Source: Microbacterium excoecariae (GTDB taxonomy: Bacteria > Actinomycetota > Actinomycetes > Actinomycetales > Microbacteriaceae). From it: 64,000 nucleotides of DNA. The position numbers and the translations under genes were made by a program. The notes under the pieces were generated by a model that had not been told where the DNA came from, searched no databases, and was given only the letters and a program-made list of their open reading frames with translations. The stretch spans positions 992,001 to 1,056,000 of the forward strand of contig NZ_JAANCO010000001.1 of the NCBI RefSeq assembly GCF_011326725.1, in the 5' to 3' direction. This document shows positions 8,442-17,241 of the stretch, in pieces; within the stretch, counting starts at the first letter, position 1; the number at the start of each line of letters is the position of its first letter.

Positions 8442-9992
8442 CTACAGCAGCCCGTGGGCGTCCGCGGCACGCGCCATCTCCGCGCGATTGCTCACGCCGA
8501 GCTTCGCGTAGAGGTGTCGCACGTGGGTCTTCACGGTGTTGACGGTGACACCCATCTCGCGCGCCGCGCGCGACATGCTCGCGCCCCCCGCGAGAAGGCG
8601 GAGCGCCACGAGCTCGTGGGCGGTGATCGCGGGTCCGCCCACGGGCGATGCGGGCACGAGCGCGAGGATCCCCGACTCCCGCGCCTCGTGGATCGCCCGC
8701 GCCGAGGCGCTGCCGGCCGACGCGTACGAGAGGACCGCGTCGAGGTCCTCGGCGGACAGGACGACGAGGCCCGACGGCAGGCCCTCCTCGTCGGCGAGCG
8801 CGACGGCGCGCGCGCAGGCCTCGCCGGCCTCGGCCCGGCGGGCGACGAGGAGCGCGGCGGCCTCCACGGCGCTCGCCATCACTACCGCGCGCGCCGAGCG
8901 CAGGTGGGAGGACGCGGCCTGCGCGTGGGACAGCGCCGCGGCGGCGTCCCCGCGGGACAGGTCGGCCGCCGCGCGGATCGCGGCGATATCGGCCACGAGA
9001 AACCGGAGCTCGGGATCCGTCTGCGCGGCGGCGCACACCTCGCGGGCCTGTTCCGCGCGCCCGAGGCGGAGGAGGAGGCGGGCCCGCGCCACGGCGACGG
9101 CGCCTCGGCGGGACGGGGTGGTGTGCTCCGCGCGATCCTCCGCCGTCCACTCCGCGTCGAGCGCGGCCAGGGCGGCCGCCGGATCGGCGCGGCGGTCACA
9201 CGCGTCGATGCCCGCGCGCCGGAGGGCCTGGTCCATGCCGGCGGAGGGAACAGCGGCGGAGCGCGTGCGCGCCTCGTCGAGCCGCAGCGCGTCATAGGAC
9301 GCGAGCGCCCGCGCGGAGGCGAGTGCGCCGGGGAGAGGGAGGCGCTCGGCGCGGCACAGATCCTCGGCGATGCTCGCCCAGTGGTCACGCGGATGTCCCC
9401 GGCCGATCGAGGCGTGCAGGAGCGCGAGGGTGGCGGCGGCGCCCGCGGCGGTGCGCCGCTCGCCGTTCGCGATCGCGGCCGAGTACGCGCGGGTGAGGAG
9501 CGCGCCCGCGCGCGCCTCGTCGGCGCACCCCGCCGCGACGCTCGCCCACGCGAACAGCGCGCTGACGAGCCCTCGGCCGAGGTCGATGCGCCCGCGCGGG
9601 ATATCGGCGTCGTACGCCTCCTGGGCGCGGACGGCGTCGGCGAGCGCGTCCGCGAACCGGCCGACGCGCATGCGCTCCAGCGCCCGGCGGGTGAGCGCGA
9701 CGACGCGCTCCGCCCGCGGGTCCGCCGCGGTGCGCGGTCGCGGGCGCGGCGGCGTCGGCGCGATCGTCAGGTGCGCCCAGCGCTCGCGCGCCAGGATCTC
9801 CGGGGGCACCGCCCGGAGAACAGCGCGCGCCGCGTGCGCCGCGGCCTCGTCGTGCCGCGGCGCTGACTCCTCGATGAGTCGCAGCGCCTCCTCCCACGCG
9901 CTCTCGCAGAGCGCGCGGTAGATCCGCGATGCGGCCGGCGAGGTATTCGGGTCCCCCGTGGGTAGAGGGGGTGCCTCGTGCCACATGCCCAT
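8442..9992 (-). CDS. LuxR-family transcriptional regulator with TPR-like N-terminus (copy 2)
   Basis: First gene of the two-gene regulator operon, 516 residues from this ATG. The C-terminal LuxR HTH is clear (ITAHELVALRLLAGG, then AREMGVTVNTVKTHVRHLYAKLGVSNRAEMARAA). The rest is helical, TPR-like and without nucleotide-binding motifs. Two adjacent ATGs (9992 and 9986) are possible; a CAGAAT box 6 bp before 9986 would fit a leaderless start there. It diverges from the giant surface-protein gene across 270 bp, which suggests local control of that gene. The pair probably arose by tandem duplication. Confidence 0.75.
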   Translation of the reverse strand: MGMWHEAPPLPTGDPNTSPAASRIYRALCESAWEEALRLIEESAPRHDEAAAHAARAVLRAVPPEILARERWAHLTIAPTPPRPRPRTAADPRAERVVALTRRALERMRVGRFADALADAVRAQEAYDADIPRGRIDLGRGLVSALFAWASVAAGCADEARAGALLTRAYSAAIANGERRTAAGAAATLALLHASIGRGHPRDHWASIAEDLCRAERLPLPGALASARALASYDALRLDEARTRSAAVPSAGMDQALRRAGIDACDRRADPAAALAALDAEWTAEDRAEHTTPSRRGAVAVARARLLLRLGRAEQAREVCAAAQTDPELRFLVADIAAIRAAADLSRGDAAAALSHAQAASSHLRSARAVVMASAVEAAALLVARRAEAGEACARAVALADEEGLPSGLVVLSAEDLDAVLSYASAGSASARAIHEARESGILALVPASPVGGPAITAHELVALRLLAGGASMSRAAREMGVTVNTVKTHVRHLYAKLGVSNRAEMARAADAHGLL

Positions 9993-10262
9993 ATTCTGCG
10001 CCCGGCCGAGCGCGCCGCGGCCAGATTTGTCGGATTCCTCGCGTCGGGGCGGGTGAGGGCGTGGGTGAAGGCGTCGTGTCCCGCGGAAATCCGCGGCGCG
10101 ATTGCCCGGGTGATGCGGCGGGTGAATAACTCCTGCCCCGGCACTCAGGGAACTCCCAGGGGGCGACCGTGAGACGTGCGAGCCCACCCGAGCTCGCATG
10201 TGGCGCTCGCCGCCACCACCGCCGCGATGCGGCGGTACGTGTCATGCCTGGAGGGCGGAACG
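9993..10262. promoter_or_regulatory. Divergent control region, LuxR operon / surface protein
   Basis: This gap contains a 16-bp near-perfect palindrome CCGCGGAAATCCGCGG (10081-10096), a plausible operator. Just after it is a weak plus-strand promoter candidate, TTGCCC (10102-10107) and GAATAA (10124-10129) spaced 16 bp. A Shine-Dalgarno GGAGGG lies shortly before the surface-protein ATG. No gene is seen. Confidence 0.45.
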
Positions 10263-13200
10263 ATGAAGACCACGCGCGCGACGACGGGCCCCCGGCGGCT
10301 CCTCGCCATCCTGACCGCGGGCGTACTCGCGGCGGCCCTGAGCATCGGCGTGCCGATGGCGGCCGAGGCGGCCACCGTGGGCGGCATCGCCACGTCGTTC
10401 CAGATCGACGGCGACAAGGCCGGCCCGAACGACTGGGACGCGCTCTACGGCCCGGGTACGACCCCGGGCGCCGGGTACCCCACCACGGGCATCGTCGACA
10501 GCACCAGCGCGACCGAGTATTGCGTCGCCCCGGGCGTGCCCGACCAACTCGACCCGACGGTCGCGGGCCCGGGCAGCCAGAGCCTGAACACCAATCCGTG
10601 GATCCCCGTCGCCGGGGCGGCGCCGAACAAGAAGAGCGACCTGTGCGATTCGGGCGCCGCGTACGAGATCGTCGACGTGAACGGTCAGCCCCACGTCATC
10701 CTCTACGAGTACTGGACCCGCGCGCCGGAGGGAACCGGCGATCTCTCGGTCGACTTCCTGTTCGAGGGCGGTCCGGCCGGGCGCGCGGGCGATCGCCTGT
10801 TGCATTTCGACTACAACCCCAACACGGAGAACGCCTCGGTCGTCGGTCTCGCGTGGAACGGGTCCGCCTGGGTCGCGTCCGGTGGCCTCGTCTTCGAGGC
10901 CGCCGTCGGCACCAATCCCGACTTCGCCGGATCGCAGGACTCGACGTTCGGCGAGTTCGCTGTCGACCTCACGGCGTCCGGGTTCCTGCCCGCGGACGAG
11001 TGCGCGACCTTCACGACCGGCGCGATCGTCACGCAGACGGGCAACTCGCAGACCTTCAACGGGCAACTCCAGGACTTCCTCATCGGCCAGGCGCCCCTGA
11101 CGCTCAGCTCGTGCGGCGCGATTTCGGTCGAGAAGGTGACGACGGGGGCCGTCCCGGAGGGTGTGACCTTCCCCTACGTCATCGATCAGGAGGACGGCCT
11201 CGCGGTGCACGGCGCCGCGGGGGCCGTGGGTCCCGTCGCGGACACCGACGGCACGGCGAACTCGATCACGGCGGAGATTGGTGCGGGCGACACGCACACC
11301 TGGTCGGACGTGCTGGCCCAGCCCGACTTCCGGGTCGCGGAGCTGACGGAGGGCCTCCCCGCGGGCGTGACCGGCCTGTCGATCGTCTGCACGTATCAGG
11401 ATCCGTTCCAGGTCGGCAGCCCCACCGTGCAGGCCACCGTGTGGCAGGACGGCGCGTACACGGGTGAGGACATCGTCGTCTCCGCGACGAGCCTCGGGCT
11501 CATGACCCCGGAGTGCGTCATCACGAACCAGGTGACGTCCCTCACGCTCGACAAGATCGTGGTCAACGACCACGGCGGGCAGGCCACGGGCGAGGACTTC
11601 CCGCTCCGTGCGACCGCGGAGGGCGGCACCGAGGCGCTCGCCGGGACCGATGCGAACTCGGCGGCGGGATCCGACCTCACGGCTCTCGTGGCGCCCGGCG
11701 CGTACACGCTGTCGGAGGAGTCGATGGCCGGCTACACGGCGAGCGAGTGGAGCTGCGAGGGGGGCACCCTCGAGGGCAACGTCGTCACGCTCGCGGCCGG
11801 GGAATCCGCCGTGTGCGCGATCACGAACGACGATCAGCCGGCGACGCTCACGCTCGTCAAGGACGTCACGAACGACGACGGCGGGACCGCGGTCGACACG
11901 GACTTCGTGCTGATGGCCTCCGGGCCGGAGGAGATCAGCGGATCCGAGGGCGACGAGAGCGTCACGAACGCGGCGGTGCCGGCCGGCTCCTATGCCCTCG
12001 GCGAGGAGGCGTTCGCGGGCTACGAGATGACCGGCGTGGCCTGCTGGACGACCGCCGAGCGCGACGAGCAGCTCGCCCTCGACGGCGAGACGCTCGCGCT
12101 CGGCAACGGCGAGTCGGCATACTGCGAGATCTCGAACGACGACCTTCCCGGATCTCTCGAGCTCGTGAAGATCGTCGATAACGGCGACGGCGGCACGGCG
12201 GAGCCGACCGACTGGACGCTCTCGGCCGAGGGCCCGTCGGGCACCCTCGAGGGCGCGGGCGGCGTGACGCCGACCGAGGTCACGGCGGGGACGTACACGC
12301 TGTCGGAGACCGGCGGGCCGGACGGCTACGAGCCCGGAATGTGGGTCTGCGTCGGGGCCGATGCCGACGGCGACGAGGTCGTCGTCCCGAACGGCGGCAC
12401 CGTGACCTGCACGATCATCAACGACGACATCGCCCCGACGCTCACCCTCGTCAAGCAGGTCGTGAACGACGACGGCGGCACCGCCGACGCGACCGCATGG
12501 ACGCTGTCGGCCGACGGCGCCGACGCCACGGTTTCCGGTACGACCGGATCCGAGGAGGTCACGATCGTGCCCGTGCCGGCCGGCACCTACGTGCTCGGCG
12601 AGGACGGCCCGACCGGATACGACGCCGGCGACTGGGACTGCACGGGAGGCGCGCTCGAGGGAACCGAGCTGACGCTCGCCGTCGGCGAGAACGCCGTGTG
12701 CACGATCGTCAACGACGACATCGCCCCGACGCTCGCGCTCGTCAAGATGGTGACGAACGACGACGGCGGCACGGCCGAGCCAGAGGACTTCCTCCTCACC
12801 GCGAGCGGCCCACAGGCCGTGGCGGGATACGGCGGGGCCGCGTCGCAGCCGGTGCCCGCCGGGGTCTACACCCTCGGCGAGTCCGGCCTCGACGGATACA
12901 CCATGGGGGCGTGGTCGTGCACCGACGGGACGCTCGACGGCGCGACCCTCACGCTGAGCGTCGGGCAGACGGCGGTGTGCACGATCGTGAACGACGACGT
13001 CGCGCCGACCCTCACCCTCGTGAAGGAGGTCGTGAACGACGACGGCGGGACGGCCGAGCCGGGCGACTTCGATCTGGCGGCGGACGGTCCGACCCCCCTC
13101 TCGGGGCCCTCGGGCGACGCGGCCGTGACGGACCAACCGGTCGCTGCGGGCACGTACACGCTCAGCGAATCGGGCCCGGAAGGGTACGAGGAGGGCGAGT

Positions 13201-15458
13201 GGTCCTGTGAGGGGGCGGACGCCGAGGCCGGCACCGTCGACCTCGGGCCGGGCGACGTCGTGACGTGCACGATCTCGAACGACGACATCGCGCCGACCCT
13301 GGCGCTCGTCAAGATCGTCGTAAACGACGACGGCGGCACGGCGACCCCCGCCGACGTGACGCTCAGCGCGGTCGGGCCGACCGAGCTTTGGGGCAACGGA
13401 TCCGTCCCCGCGACGCCCGTCCCGGCCGGTGTGTACACGCTCGCCGAGACGCCTCTGGCCGGTTACGCGGCGGGGGACTGGAGCTGCACGGCCGGATCCC
13501 TCGAGGGTGAGGCTCTGACGCTCGACCTGGCGGAGGACGCGGTCTGCACGATCATCAACGACGACCTGCCGGCCACGCTGACGCTCGTGAAGGAGGTCGT
13601 CAACGACGACGGCGGCGAGCTCGACACCGACGCCTTCACGCTCACCGCCTCCGGACCGGTCAACGTCTCGGGCGTCACGGGCGACGCGGAGATCACCGAA
13701 GCGGTGGTGCCCGCGGGCGCGTACCAGCTCTCGGAGGCCGGACCCGACGGTTACGCGCCGGGAACGTGGACCTGCGACGGCGCTCCCGTGACGGACGAGG
13801 GGCTGGTCAGCATCCCGAACGGTGGGGTCGTGACCTGCGTCATCGTGAACGACGACATCGCCCCGCGCCTGACCCTCGTCAAGGAGGTCGTCAACGACGA
13901 CGGGGGCGAGGCGGCCGCGATGGACTGGACGCTGACGGCCGACGGCCCGGTCGACGCGGTCGGCGTCACGGGCGACGAGTTCGTCACCGACCAGCCCGTC
14001 CTCGCCGGCGACTACGAGCTCTCGGAGGCGGGCCCCGGGGGCTACGCGGCGGGCGCGTGGTCGTGCGAGGGCGGGACGCTGGACGGATCCACCCTCACCC
14101 TCGAGGTCGGAGAGAACGTCGTCTGCACGATCGTGAACGACGACATCGCGCCCGTGCTGACCCTCGTGAAGGAGGTCGTCAACGACGACGGCGGGGAGAT
14201 GGTCGCGGCCGACTTCACGCTCACCGCCTCCGGACCGGACGAGATCTCGGGCGCCGGCGGCACGGACGCCACGGCGGTCACCGCGGGGGAGTACACGCTG
14301 TCGGAGACCGGGCCCGCGGGATACGCGGCGGGCGAGTGGAGCTGCGAGGGCGGATCGCTCTCGGGGGCGATGCTCGACCTCGCGGTCGGCGACGAGGCGG
14401 TCTGCACGATCGTGAACGACGACCTGCCGATCGACCTCGCCCTGACGAAGGACGACGGCGGCGCCACGGCAAAGATCGGGCAGGCGTTCGACTACACGAT
14501 CACGGTCGAGAACGTCGGCGAGCGCGCGGTCGACGCGGGCGAGCCGGTCGTCGTGTCCGACCGGCTGCCGGACGGTCTCCACGCCACCGCGCTGCCTGAG
14601 GGCTGCGCCGAGGCGGACGGGCTGATCACCTGCGAGATCGACGGCGCGGCGCTCGTGCCCGGCGGATCCGTCGTTCTTGTCCTGACGGTCGTGTTCGACG
14701 ACGACGCCGCGGCCGGCACCTACGAGAACATCGCCTGGGTCACCACCGAGGACGACCCCGCGCCCGAGTCGCCCACTTGCCCCGAGGACGGCGCAGCGCT
14801 CGCCGCGGCGGCGGGTGCGGATCCGGCGAACAACGTCGACTGCGAACAGACGTCGCTGCTCATTCCCGAGCTCGACGCGGTGAAGTCGGTGTGGGAGTGG
14901 CAGGACGGATCCTGGGAGCCGTCGGACGGCACGGTCGACTTCGGCGATGCCCTCCGGTACGAGATCACCCTCACGACGGGCGGAAACGCGCCGAGCGAGG
15001 ACGTCGTCGTCGTCGATGAGCTGATGGACGGCCTGACCTCGCTGACGCCGGCCGAGTGCACCGTGACCTGCCAGGCGGTGTACGACGACGGTGTGCACAC
15101 GATCCGGATCGACGCGATCGATCCGGACCAGACGGTGGTGATCTCCTTCGAGGCGCTCGTCCCGGCGGCCCCCGACCTGGCGCCGGGACAGGACGTCACG
15201 CGGAGCTTCGAGAACGCGGCGGCCTTCTGGTCGGCCGACGAGAAGGAGCGCACGACGAACACCGTCACCGTGACGGCGAAGGACTCCCGTCCCGAGCCCG
15301 CGGCGGTGCCGATGCCGGACCCCGTCACGCCGGCGCTCCTGGCCACGGGCGGAAGCCCCTTCGGGCCGTGGCTCGCGGGCTGCGCCATTGCCGCGCTGCT
15401 CGCCGGTCTCGTGACGGTGGCTCTCTCTCGCCGCTGGTCCTCGGGCGGCACGAAGTAA
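10263..15458 (+). CDS. Giant repetitive cell-surface protein with sortase-like C-terminal signal
   Basis: 1731 residues, predicted secreted and wall- or membrane-anchored. In order: signal peptide (about 1-37, cleavage near AEAA); an N-terminal domain (38-278) I cannot name; a DUF5979-like domain (about 280-425, starting ISVEKVTTG); ten tandem prealbumin/SpaA-like domains (426-1390); two DUF11-like domains (about 1391-1535 and 1540-1680); and LLATG at 1692-1696 followed by a hydrophobic helix and an Arg/Lys tail (RRWSSGGTK). LLATG resembles LPXTG with Leu replacing Pro, so sortase processing is plausible but not certain. The start at 10263 has an upstream GGAGG and gives the signal peptide. 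Probably a stalk or adhesin, perhaps controlled by the divergent LuxR pair. Confidence 0.85.
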   Translation: MKTTRATTGPRRLLAILTAGVLAAALSIGVPMAAEAATVGGIATSFQIDGDKAGPNDWDALYGPGTTPGAGYPTTGIVDSTSATEYCVAPGVPDQLDPTVAGPGSQSLNTNPWIPVAGAAPNKKSDLCDSGAAYEIVDVNGQPHVILYEYWTRAPEGTGDLSVDFLFEGGPAGRAGDRLLHFDYNPNTENASVVGLAWNGSAWVASGGLVFEAAVGTNPDFAGSQDSTFGEFAVDLTASGFLPADECATFTTGAIVTQTGNSQTFNGQLQDFLIGQAPLTLSSCGAISVEKVTTGAVPEGVTFPYVIDQEDGLAVHGAAGAVGPVADTDGTANSITAEIGAGDTHTWSDVLAQPDFRVAELTEGLPAGVTGLSIVCTYQDPFQVGSPTVQATVWQDGAYTGEDIVVSATSLGLMTPECVITNQVTSLTLDKIVVNDHGGQATGEDFPLRATAEGGTEALAGTDANSAAGSDLTALVAPGAYTLSEESMAGYTASEWSCEGGTLEGNVVTLAAGESAVCAITNDDQPATLTLVKDVTNDDGGTAVDTDFVLMASGPEEISGSEGDESVTNAAVPAGSYALGEEAFAGYEMTGVACWTTAERDEQLALDGETLALGNGESAYCEISNDDLPGSLELVKIVDNGDGGTAEPTDWTLSAEGPSGTLEGAGGVTPTEVTAGTYTLSETGGPDGYEPGMWVCVGADADGDEVVVPNGGTVTCTIINDDIAPTLTLVKQVVNDDGGTADATAWTLSADGADATVSGTTGSEEVTIVPVPAGTYVLGEDGPTGYDAGDWDCTGGALEGTELTLAVGENAVCTIVNDDIAPTLALVKMVTNDDGGTAEPEDFLLTASGPQAVAGYGGAASQPVPAGVYTLGESGLDGYTMGAWSCTDGTLDGATLTLSVGQTAVCTIVNDDVAPTLTLVKEVVNDDGGTAEPGDFDLAADGPTPLSGPSGDAAVTDQPVAAGTYTLSESGPEGYEEGEWSCEGADAEAGTVDLGPGDVVTCTISNDDIAPTLALVKIVVNDDGGTATPADVTLSAVGPTELWGNGSVPATPVPAGVYTLAETPLAGYAAGDWSCTAGSLEGEALTLDLAEDAVCTIINDDLPATLTLVKEVVNDDGGELDTDAFTLTASGPVNVSGVTGDAEITEAVVPAGAYQLSEAGPDGYAPGTWTCDGAPVTDEGLVSIPNGGVVTCVIVNDDIAPRLTLVKEVVNDDGGEAAAMDWTLTADGPVDAVGVTGDEFVTDQPVLAGDYELSEAGPGGYAAGAWSCEGGTLDGSTLTLEVGENVVCTIVNDDIAPVLTLVKEVVNDDGGEMVAADFTLTASGPDEISGAGGTDATAVTAGEYTLSETGPAGYAAGEWSCEGGSLSGAMLDLAVGDEAVCTIVNDDLPIDLALTKDDGGATAKIGQAFDYTITVENVGERAVDAGEPVVVSDRLPDGLHATALPEGCAEADGLITCEIDGAALVPGGSVVLVLTVVFDDDAAAGTYENIAWVTTEDDPAPESPTCPEDGAALAAAAGADPANNVDCEQTSLLIPELDAVKSVWEWQDGSWEPSDGTVDFGDALRYEITLTTGGNAPSEDVVVVDELMDGLTSLTPAECTVTCQAVYDDGVHTIRIDAIDPDQTVVISFEALVPAAPDLAPGQDVTRSFENAAAFWSADEKERTTNTVTVTAKDSRPEPAAVPMPDPVTPALLATGGSPFGPWLAGCAIAALLAGLVTVALSRRWSSGGTK
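11538..14432 (+). repeat. Ten tandem prealbumin-like protein repeats (about 96 codons each)
   Basis: Each unit opens with a variant of TLTLVKEVVNDDGG and closes with CTIVNDDIAP. All ten keep Lys in the first strand, Glu in YxLxE, Asn in the final CxIxND strand, and two cysteines (one in xCxxG, one in the closing strand). The Lys/Glu/Asn arrangement is that of self-crosslinking Cna-B/SpaA isopeptide domains. DNA identity between units is partial, so this is an old array rather than a recent expansion. Confidence 0.85.
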
Positions 15459-15471
15459 CGCGGCCACGCGC

Positions 15472-15505
15472 GGGAGGGGTTTCGCCGAGAGCGCAAGCCC
15501 CTCCC
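15472..15505 (+). terminator. Hairpin terminator after the surface-protein gene
   Basis: GGGAGGGG (15472-15479) pairs with CCCCTCCC (15498-15505), 13 bp after the stop codon. No T tract follows. Confidence 0.6.
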
Positions 15506-15536
15506 GTGCGGCGAGCCGATGGGGTTGGATGAGGGT

Positions 15537-15908
15537 ATGACCGCAGATCGCACCAAGCCCGAGTTCGACGCCCCCGACGGGCCGGCCCCCGCCGAGCTCG
15601 AGGTGGTGGACATCATCGCCGGTGACGGCGCCGAGGCGAAGCCCGGCGCGACCGTCACGATCCATTACGCCGGGGTCGACTACGACACGGGCGAGGAGTT
15701 CGACTCCTCCTGGAACCGGGGCGAGCCCGCCCAGTTCCCCCTCGGCATGCTCATCCAGGGGTGGCAGCGCGGCATCCCCGGGATGAAAATCGGCGGGCGC
15801 CGCAAGCTCACGGTGCCGCCGGAGCTGGCCTACGGGCCCGCGGGCGGCGGGCACTTCCTCAGCGGGAAGACCCTCATCTTCATCATCGATCTCATCGACG
15901 CCGCGTAA
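15537..15908 (+). CDS. FKBP-type peptidyl-prolyl cis-trans isomerase
   Basis: A small cytosolic proline isomerase of 123 residues. It shows the FKBP core: VTIHYAGVDYDTGEEFDSS, FPLGMLIQGWQRGIPGMKIG, RKLTVPPELAYG and LIFIIDLID. No signal peptide or lipobox is present, unlike secreted actinobacterial FKBPs. The ATG at 15537 is preferred over the in-frame ATG at 15519 because a TTGGAT box lies 6 bp upstream and the extra residues are not conserved-looking. Flanked on both sides by hairpin terminators, so monocistronic. Confidence 0.9.
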   Translation: MTADRTKPEFDAPDGPAPAELEVVDIIAGDGAEAKPGATVTIHYAGVDYDTGEEFDSSWNRGEPAQFPLGMLIQGWQRGIPGMKIGGRRKLTVPPELAYGPAGGGHFLSGKTLIFIIDLIDAA

Positions 15909-15919
15909 GAGGCGTCCAC

Positions 15920-15952
15920 GCGGGGCGGGTCCGGTTTTCCGGCCCGCCCCGC
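15920..15952 (+). terminator. Hairpin terminator after FKBP gene
   Basis: GCGGGGCGGG (15920-15929) pairs with CCCGCCCCGC (15943-15952). Confidence 0.7.
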
Positions 15953-15999
15953 GGCGTTGGCGCACCCGACAGCCGGCGTTCACGGCGTCGTCACGCGAC

Positions 16000-16028
16000 T
16001 TGATTTACATGCACGTGAATGTTTAAAT
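16000..16028 (+). promoter_or_regulatory. yceI promoter overlapped by a MarR-like operator
   Basis: TTGATT (16000-16005), a 17-bp spacer and TTAAAT (16023-16028) form a good promoter. Inside it, ATTTACATGCACGTGAAT continuing to TTTAAAT (16003-16028) is an AT-rich imperfect palindrome around CACGTG, reminiscent of MarR-family operators (ATTTACATGCATGTAAAT type). This is a rare AT-rich island in the window and implies repression of yceI. Confidence 0.6.
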
Positions 16029-16074
16029 GAGGCGTCGCGTCTTCGCGACCCCGAATCTCACGCAAGGAGCACGC

Positions 16075-16623
16075 ATGACCATCACGATCCCCGGTTACCA
16101 GCCCGGCACCTACGTCCTCGACTCGTCGCACAGCGAGGTGGGCTTCGAGGTGCGCCACATGATGATCTCGAAGGTGCGCGGCGCCTTCGCCGTCAAGGAG
16201 GCGACCATCGTCCTCCCGGAGAACGTGCTCGAGGCGAGCGTCACCGCGACGGCCGACGTCGCGTCCATCGACTCGAAGGACGAGGGGCGCGACCAGCACC
16301 TCCGCAGCGCCGACTTCTTCGACGCCGAGGCCTTCCCGACCATCACGTTCGTCTCGACCGGCGTGCGCGAGGACGGCGCGGACCTCCTCGTCGACGGCAA
16401 CCTGACGATCAAGGACGTCACGAAGCCCGTCACCTTCGAGCTCGAGGTCGGCGGCTTCGGCACGGATCCGTGGGGCAACTACAAGGCGGGCGCGACGGCC
16501 ACCGGCACGATCGACCGCGAGGACTTCGGTCTGACGTGGAACGCGGCGCTCGAGACCGGCGGCGTGCTCGTCGGCAAGGACGTCAAGATCACGCTCGACC
16601 TGCAGGCGGCGCAGCAGGCCTGA
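16075..16623 (+). CDS. yceI: YceI family protein
   Basis: A 182-residue YceI-like lipocalin-fold protein that in the family binds polyisoprenoids or similar lipophiles. Diagnostic segments are YVLDSSHSEVGFEVRHMMISKVRG at the N-terminus, DEGRDQHLRSADFFDAEAFPTITF in the middle and LTIKDVTKPVTFELEV in the second half. There is no signal peptide, so unlike E. coli YceI it appears cytosolic, as usual in Actinobacteria. An AAGGAG Shine-Dalgarno precedes the ATG. The operator-like promoter suggests induction by a MarR-type regulator encoded elsewhere. Confidence 0.9.
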   Translation: MTITIPGYQPGTYVLDSSHSEVGFEVRHMMISKVRGAFAVKEATIVLPENVLEASVTATADVASIDSKDEGRDQHLRSADFFDAEAFPTITFVSTGVREDGADLLVDGNLTIKDVTKPVTFELEVGGFGTDPWGNYKAGATATGTIDREDFGLTWNAALETGGVLVGKDVKITLDLQAAQQA

Positions 16624-16631
16624 TCCGCGCC

Positions 16632-16666
16632 GTGGCCCCGTCGCCCCTCGCGGGCGGCGGGGCCAC
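16632..16666 (+). terminator. Hairpin terminator after yceI
   Basis: A roughly 15-bp stem with one mismatch; outer arms GTGGCCCC (16632-16639) and GGGGCCAC (16659-16666). Confidence 0.65.
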
Positions 16667-16706
16667 ACGCGTGTCCGGACGATTCGCCACGGGCTTGCTC
16701 GTGGGG

Positions 16707-16712
16707 TATGAT
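16707..16712 (+). promoter_or_regulatory. -10 box of rpsO
   Basis: TATGAT, close to consensus, about 90 bp before rpsO. No good -35 is seen 17 bp upstream. Confidence 0.5.
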
Positions 16713-16800
16713 TGCGAGGTTGCCGTGATTGCGGCCGCGGATAAAGAGAGCTCACGCATCGGGCGTCGGGCGCCGCGCAGCGAGGAGAAGGGAATCGAAT

Positions 16801-17070
16801 ATGGCTCTGGAAGCAGACGTCAAGAAGTCGATCATCGAAGAGTACGCAACGCACCCCGGTGACACCGGTTCCCCCGAGGTGCAGGTGGCCATGCTGTCGC
16901 GTCGCATCAAGGACCTCACCGAGCACCTCAAGGAGCACAAGCACGACCACCACTCGCGTCGTGGCCTGTTCCTGCTCGTCGGTCAGCGCCGTCGCCTGCT
17001 CGGTTACCTCCAGCGCGTCGACATCGAGCGCTACCGCGCGCTCATCGCGCGCATCGGCCTGCGTCGCTAA
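16801..17070 (+). CDS. rpsO: 30S ribosomal protein S15
   Basis: Binds the central domain of 16S rRNA early in 30S assembly. The 89 residues match S15 exactly in length and carry its conserved [37 protein letters not shown] and RRRLLGYL segments. An AAGGGA Shine-Dalgarno is present. The leader of about 80 nt may host the S15 autoregulatory site known in other bacteria, but I cannot draw a clear structure. In many actinobacteria rpsO lies just before pnp; here about 4.3 kb separates them. Confidence 0.97.
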   Translation: MALEADVKKSIIEEYATHPGDTGSPEVQVAMLSRRIKDLTEHLKEHKHDHHSRRGLFLLVGQRRRLLGYLQRVDIERYRALIARIGLRR

Positions 17071-17113
17071 GACCCGGCCGACGGAGCGCCACCCGCGTTC
17101 AATCGACTTCTCG

Positions 17114-17144
17114 AAAGCCCGTCCCACGGTGTGGGGCGGGCTTT
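17114..17144 (+). terminator. Intrinsic terminator of rpsO
   Basis: AAAGCCCGTCCCAC (17114-17127) pairs with GTGGGGCGGGCTTT (17131-17144) with one bulge, ending in TTT. Confidence 0.85.
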
Positions 17145-17188
17145 CGCCGTGTCGGGGAAGAAAATCGCGCTGCGCGCGTTCTCTCATG

Positions 17189-17194
17189 TATATT
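17189..17194 (+). promoter_or_regulatory. -10 box upstream of the LLM oxidoreductase
   Basis: TATATT, preceded directly by TG. The predicted transcript would begin at or next to an out-of-frame ATG at 17202, 40 bp before the real, Shine-Dalgarno-led start. Confidence 0.55.
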
Positions 17195-17241
17195 CAGACG
17201 CATGAAGATCCGCGGCCCGCCGCGGCGCGAAGGAGGAACCC

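Noticed and set aside
11538..14432. Regular repeats considered as a CRISPR or DNA-level satellite array
   Set aside because: The period of about 290 bp, codon-aligned degeneracy and conserved amino-acid pattern show protein-domain repeats.
10242..15983. A 1913-codon open frame on the minus strand, antisense to the surface protein
   Set aside because: It is Arg/Asp/His/Val-rich nonsense typical of high-GC antisense frames, has no domain, and mirrors the repeats of the real gene, which has a signal peptide and anchor.
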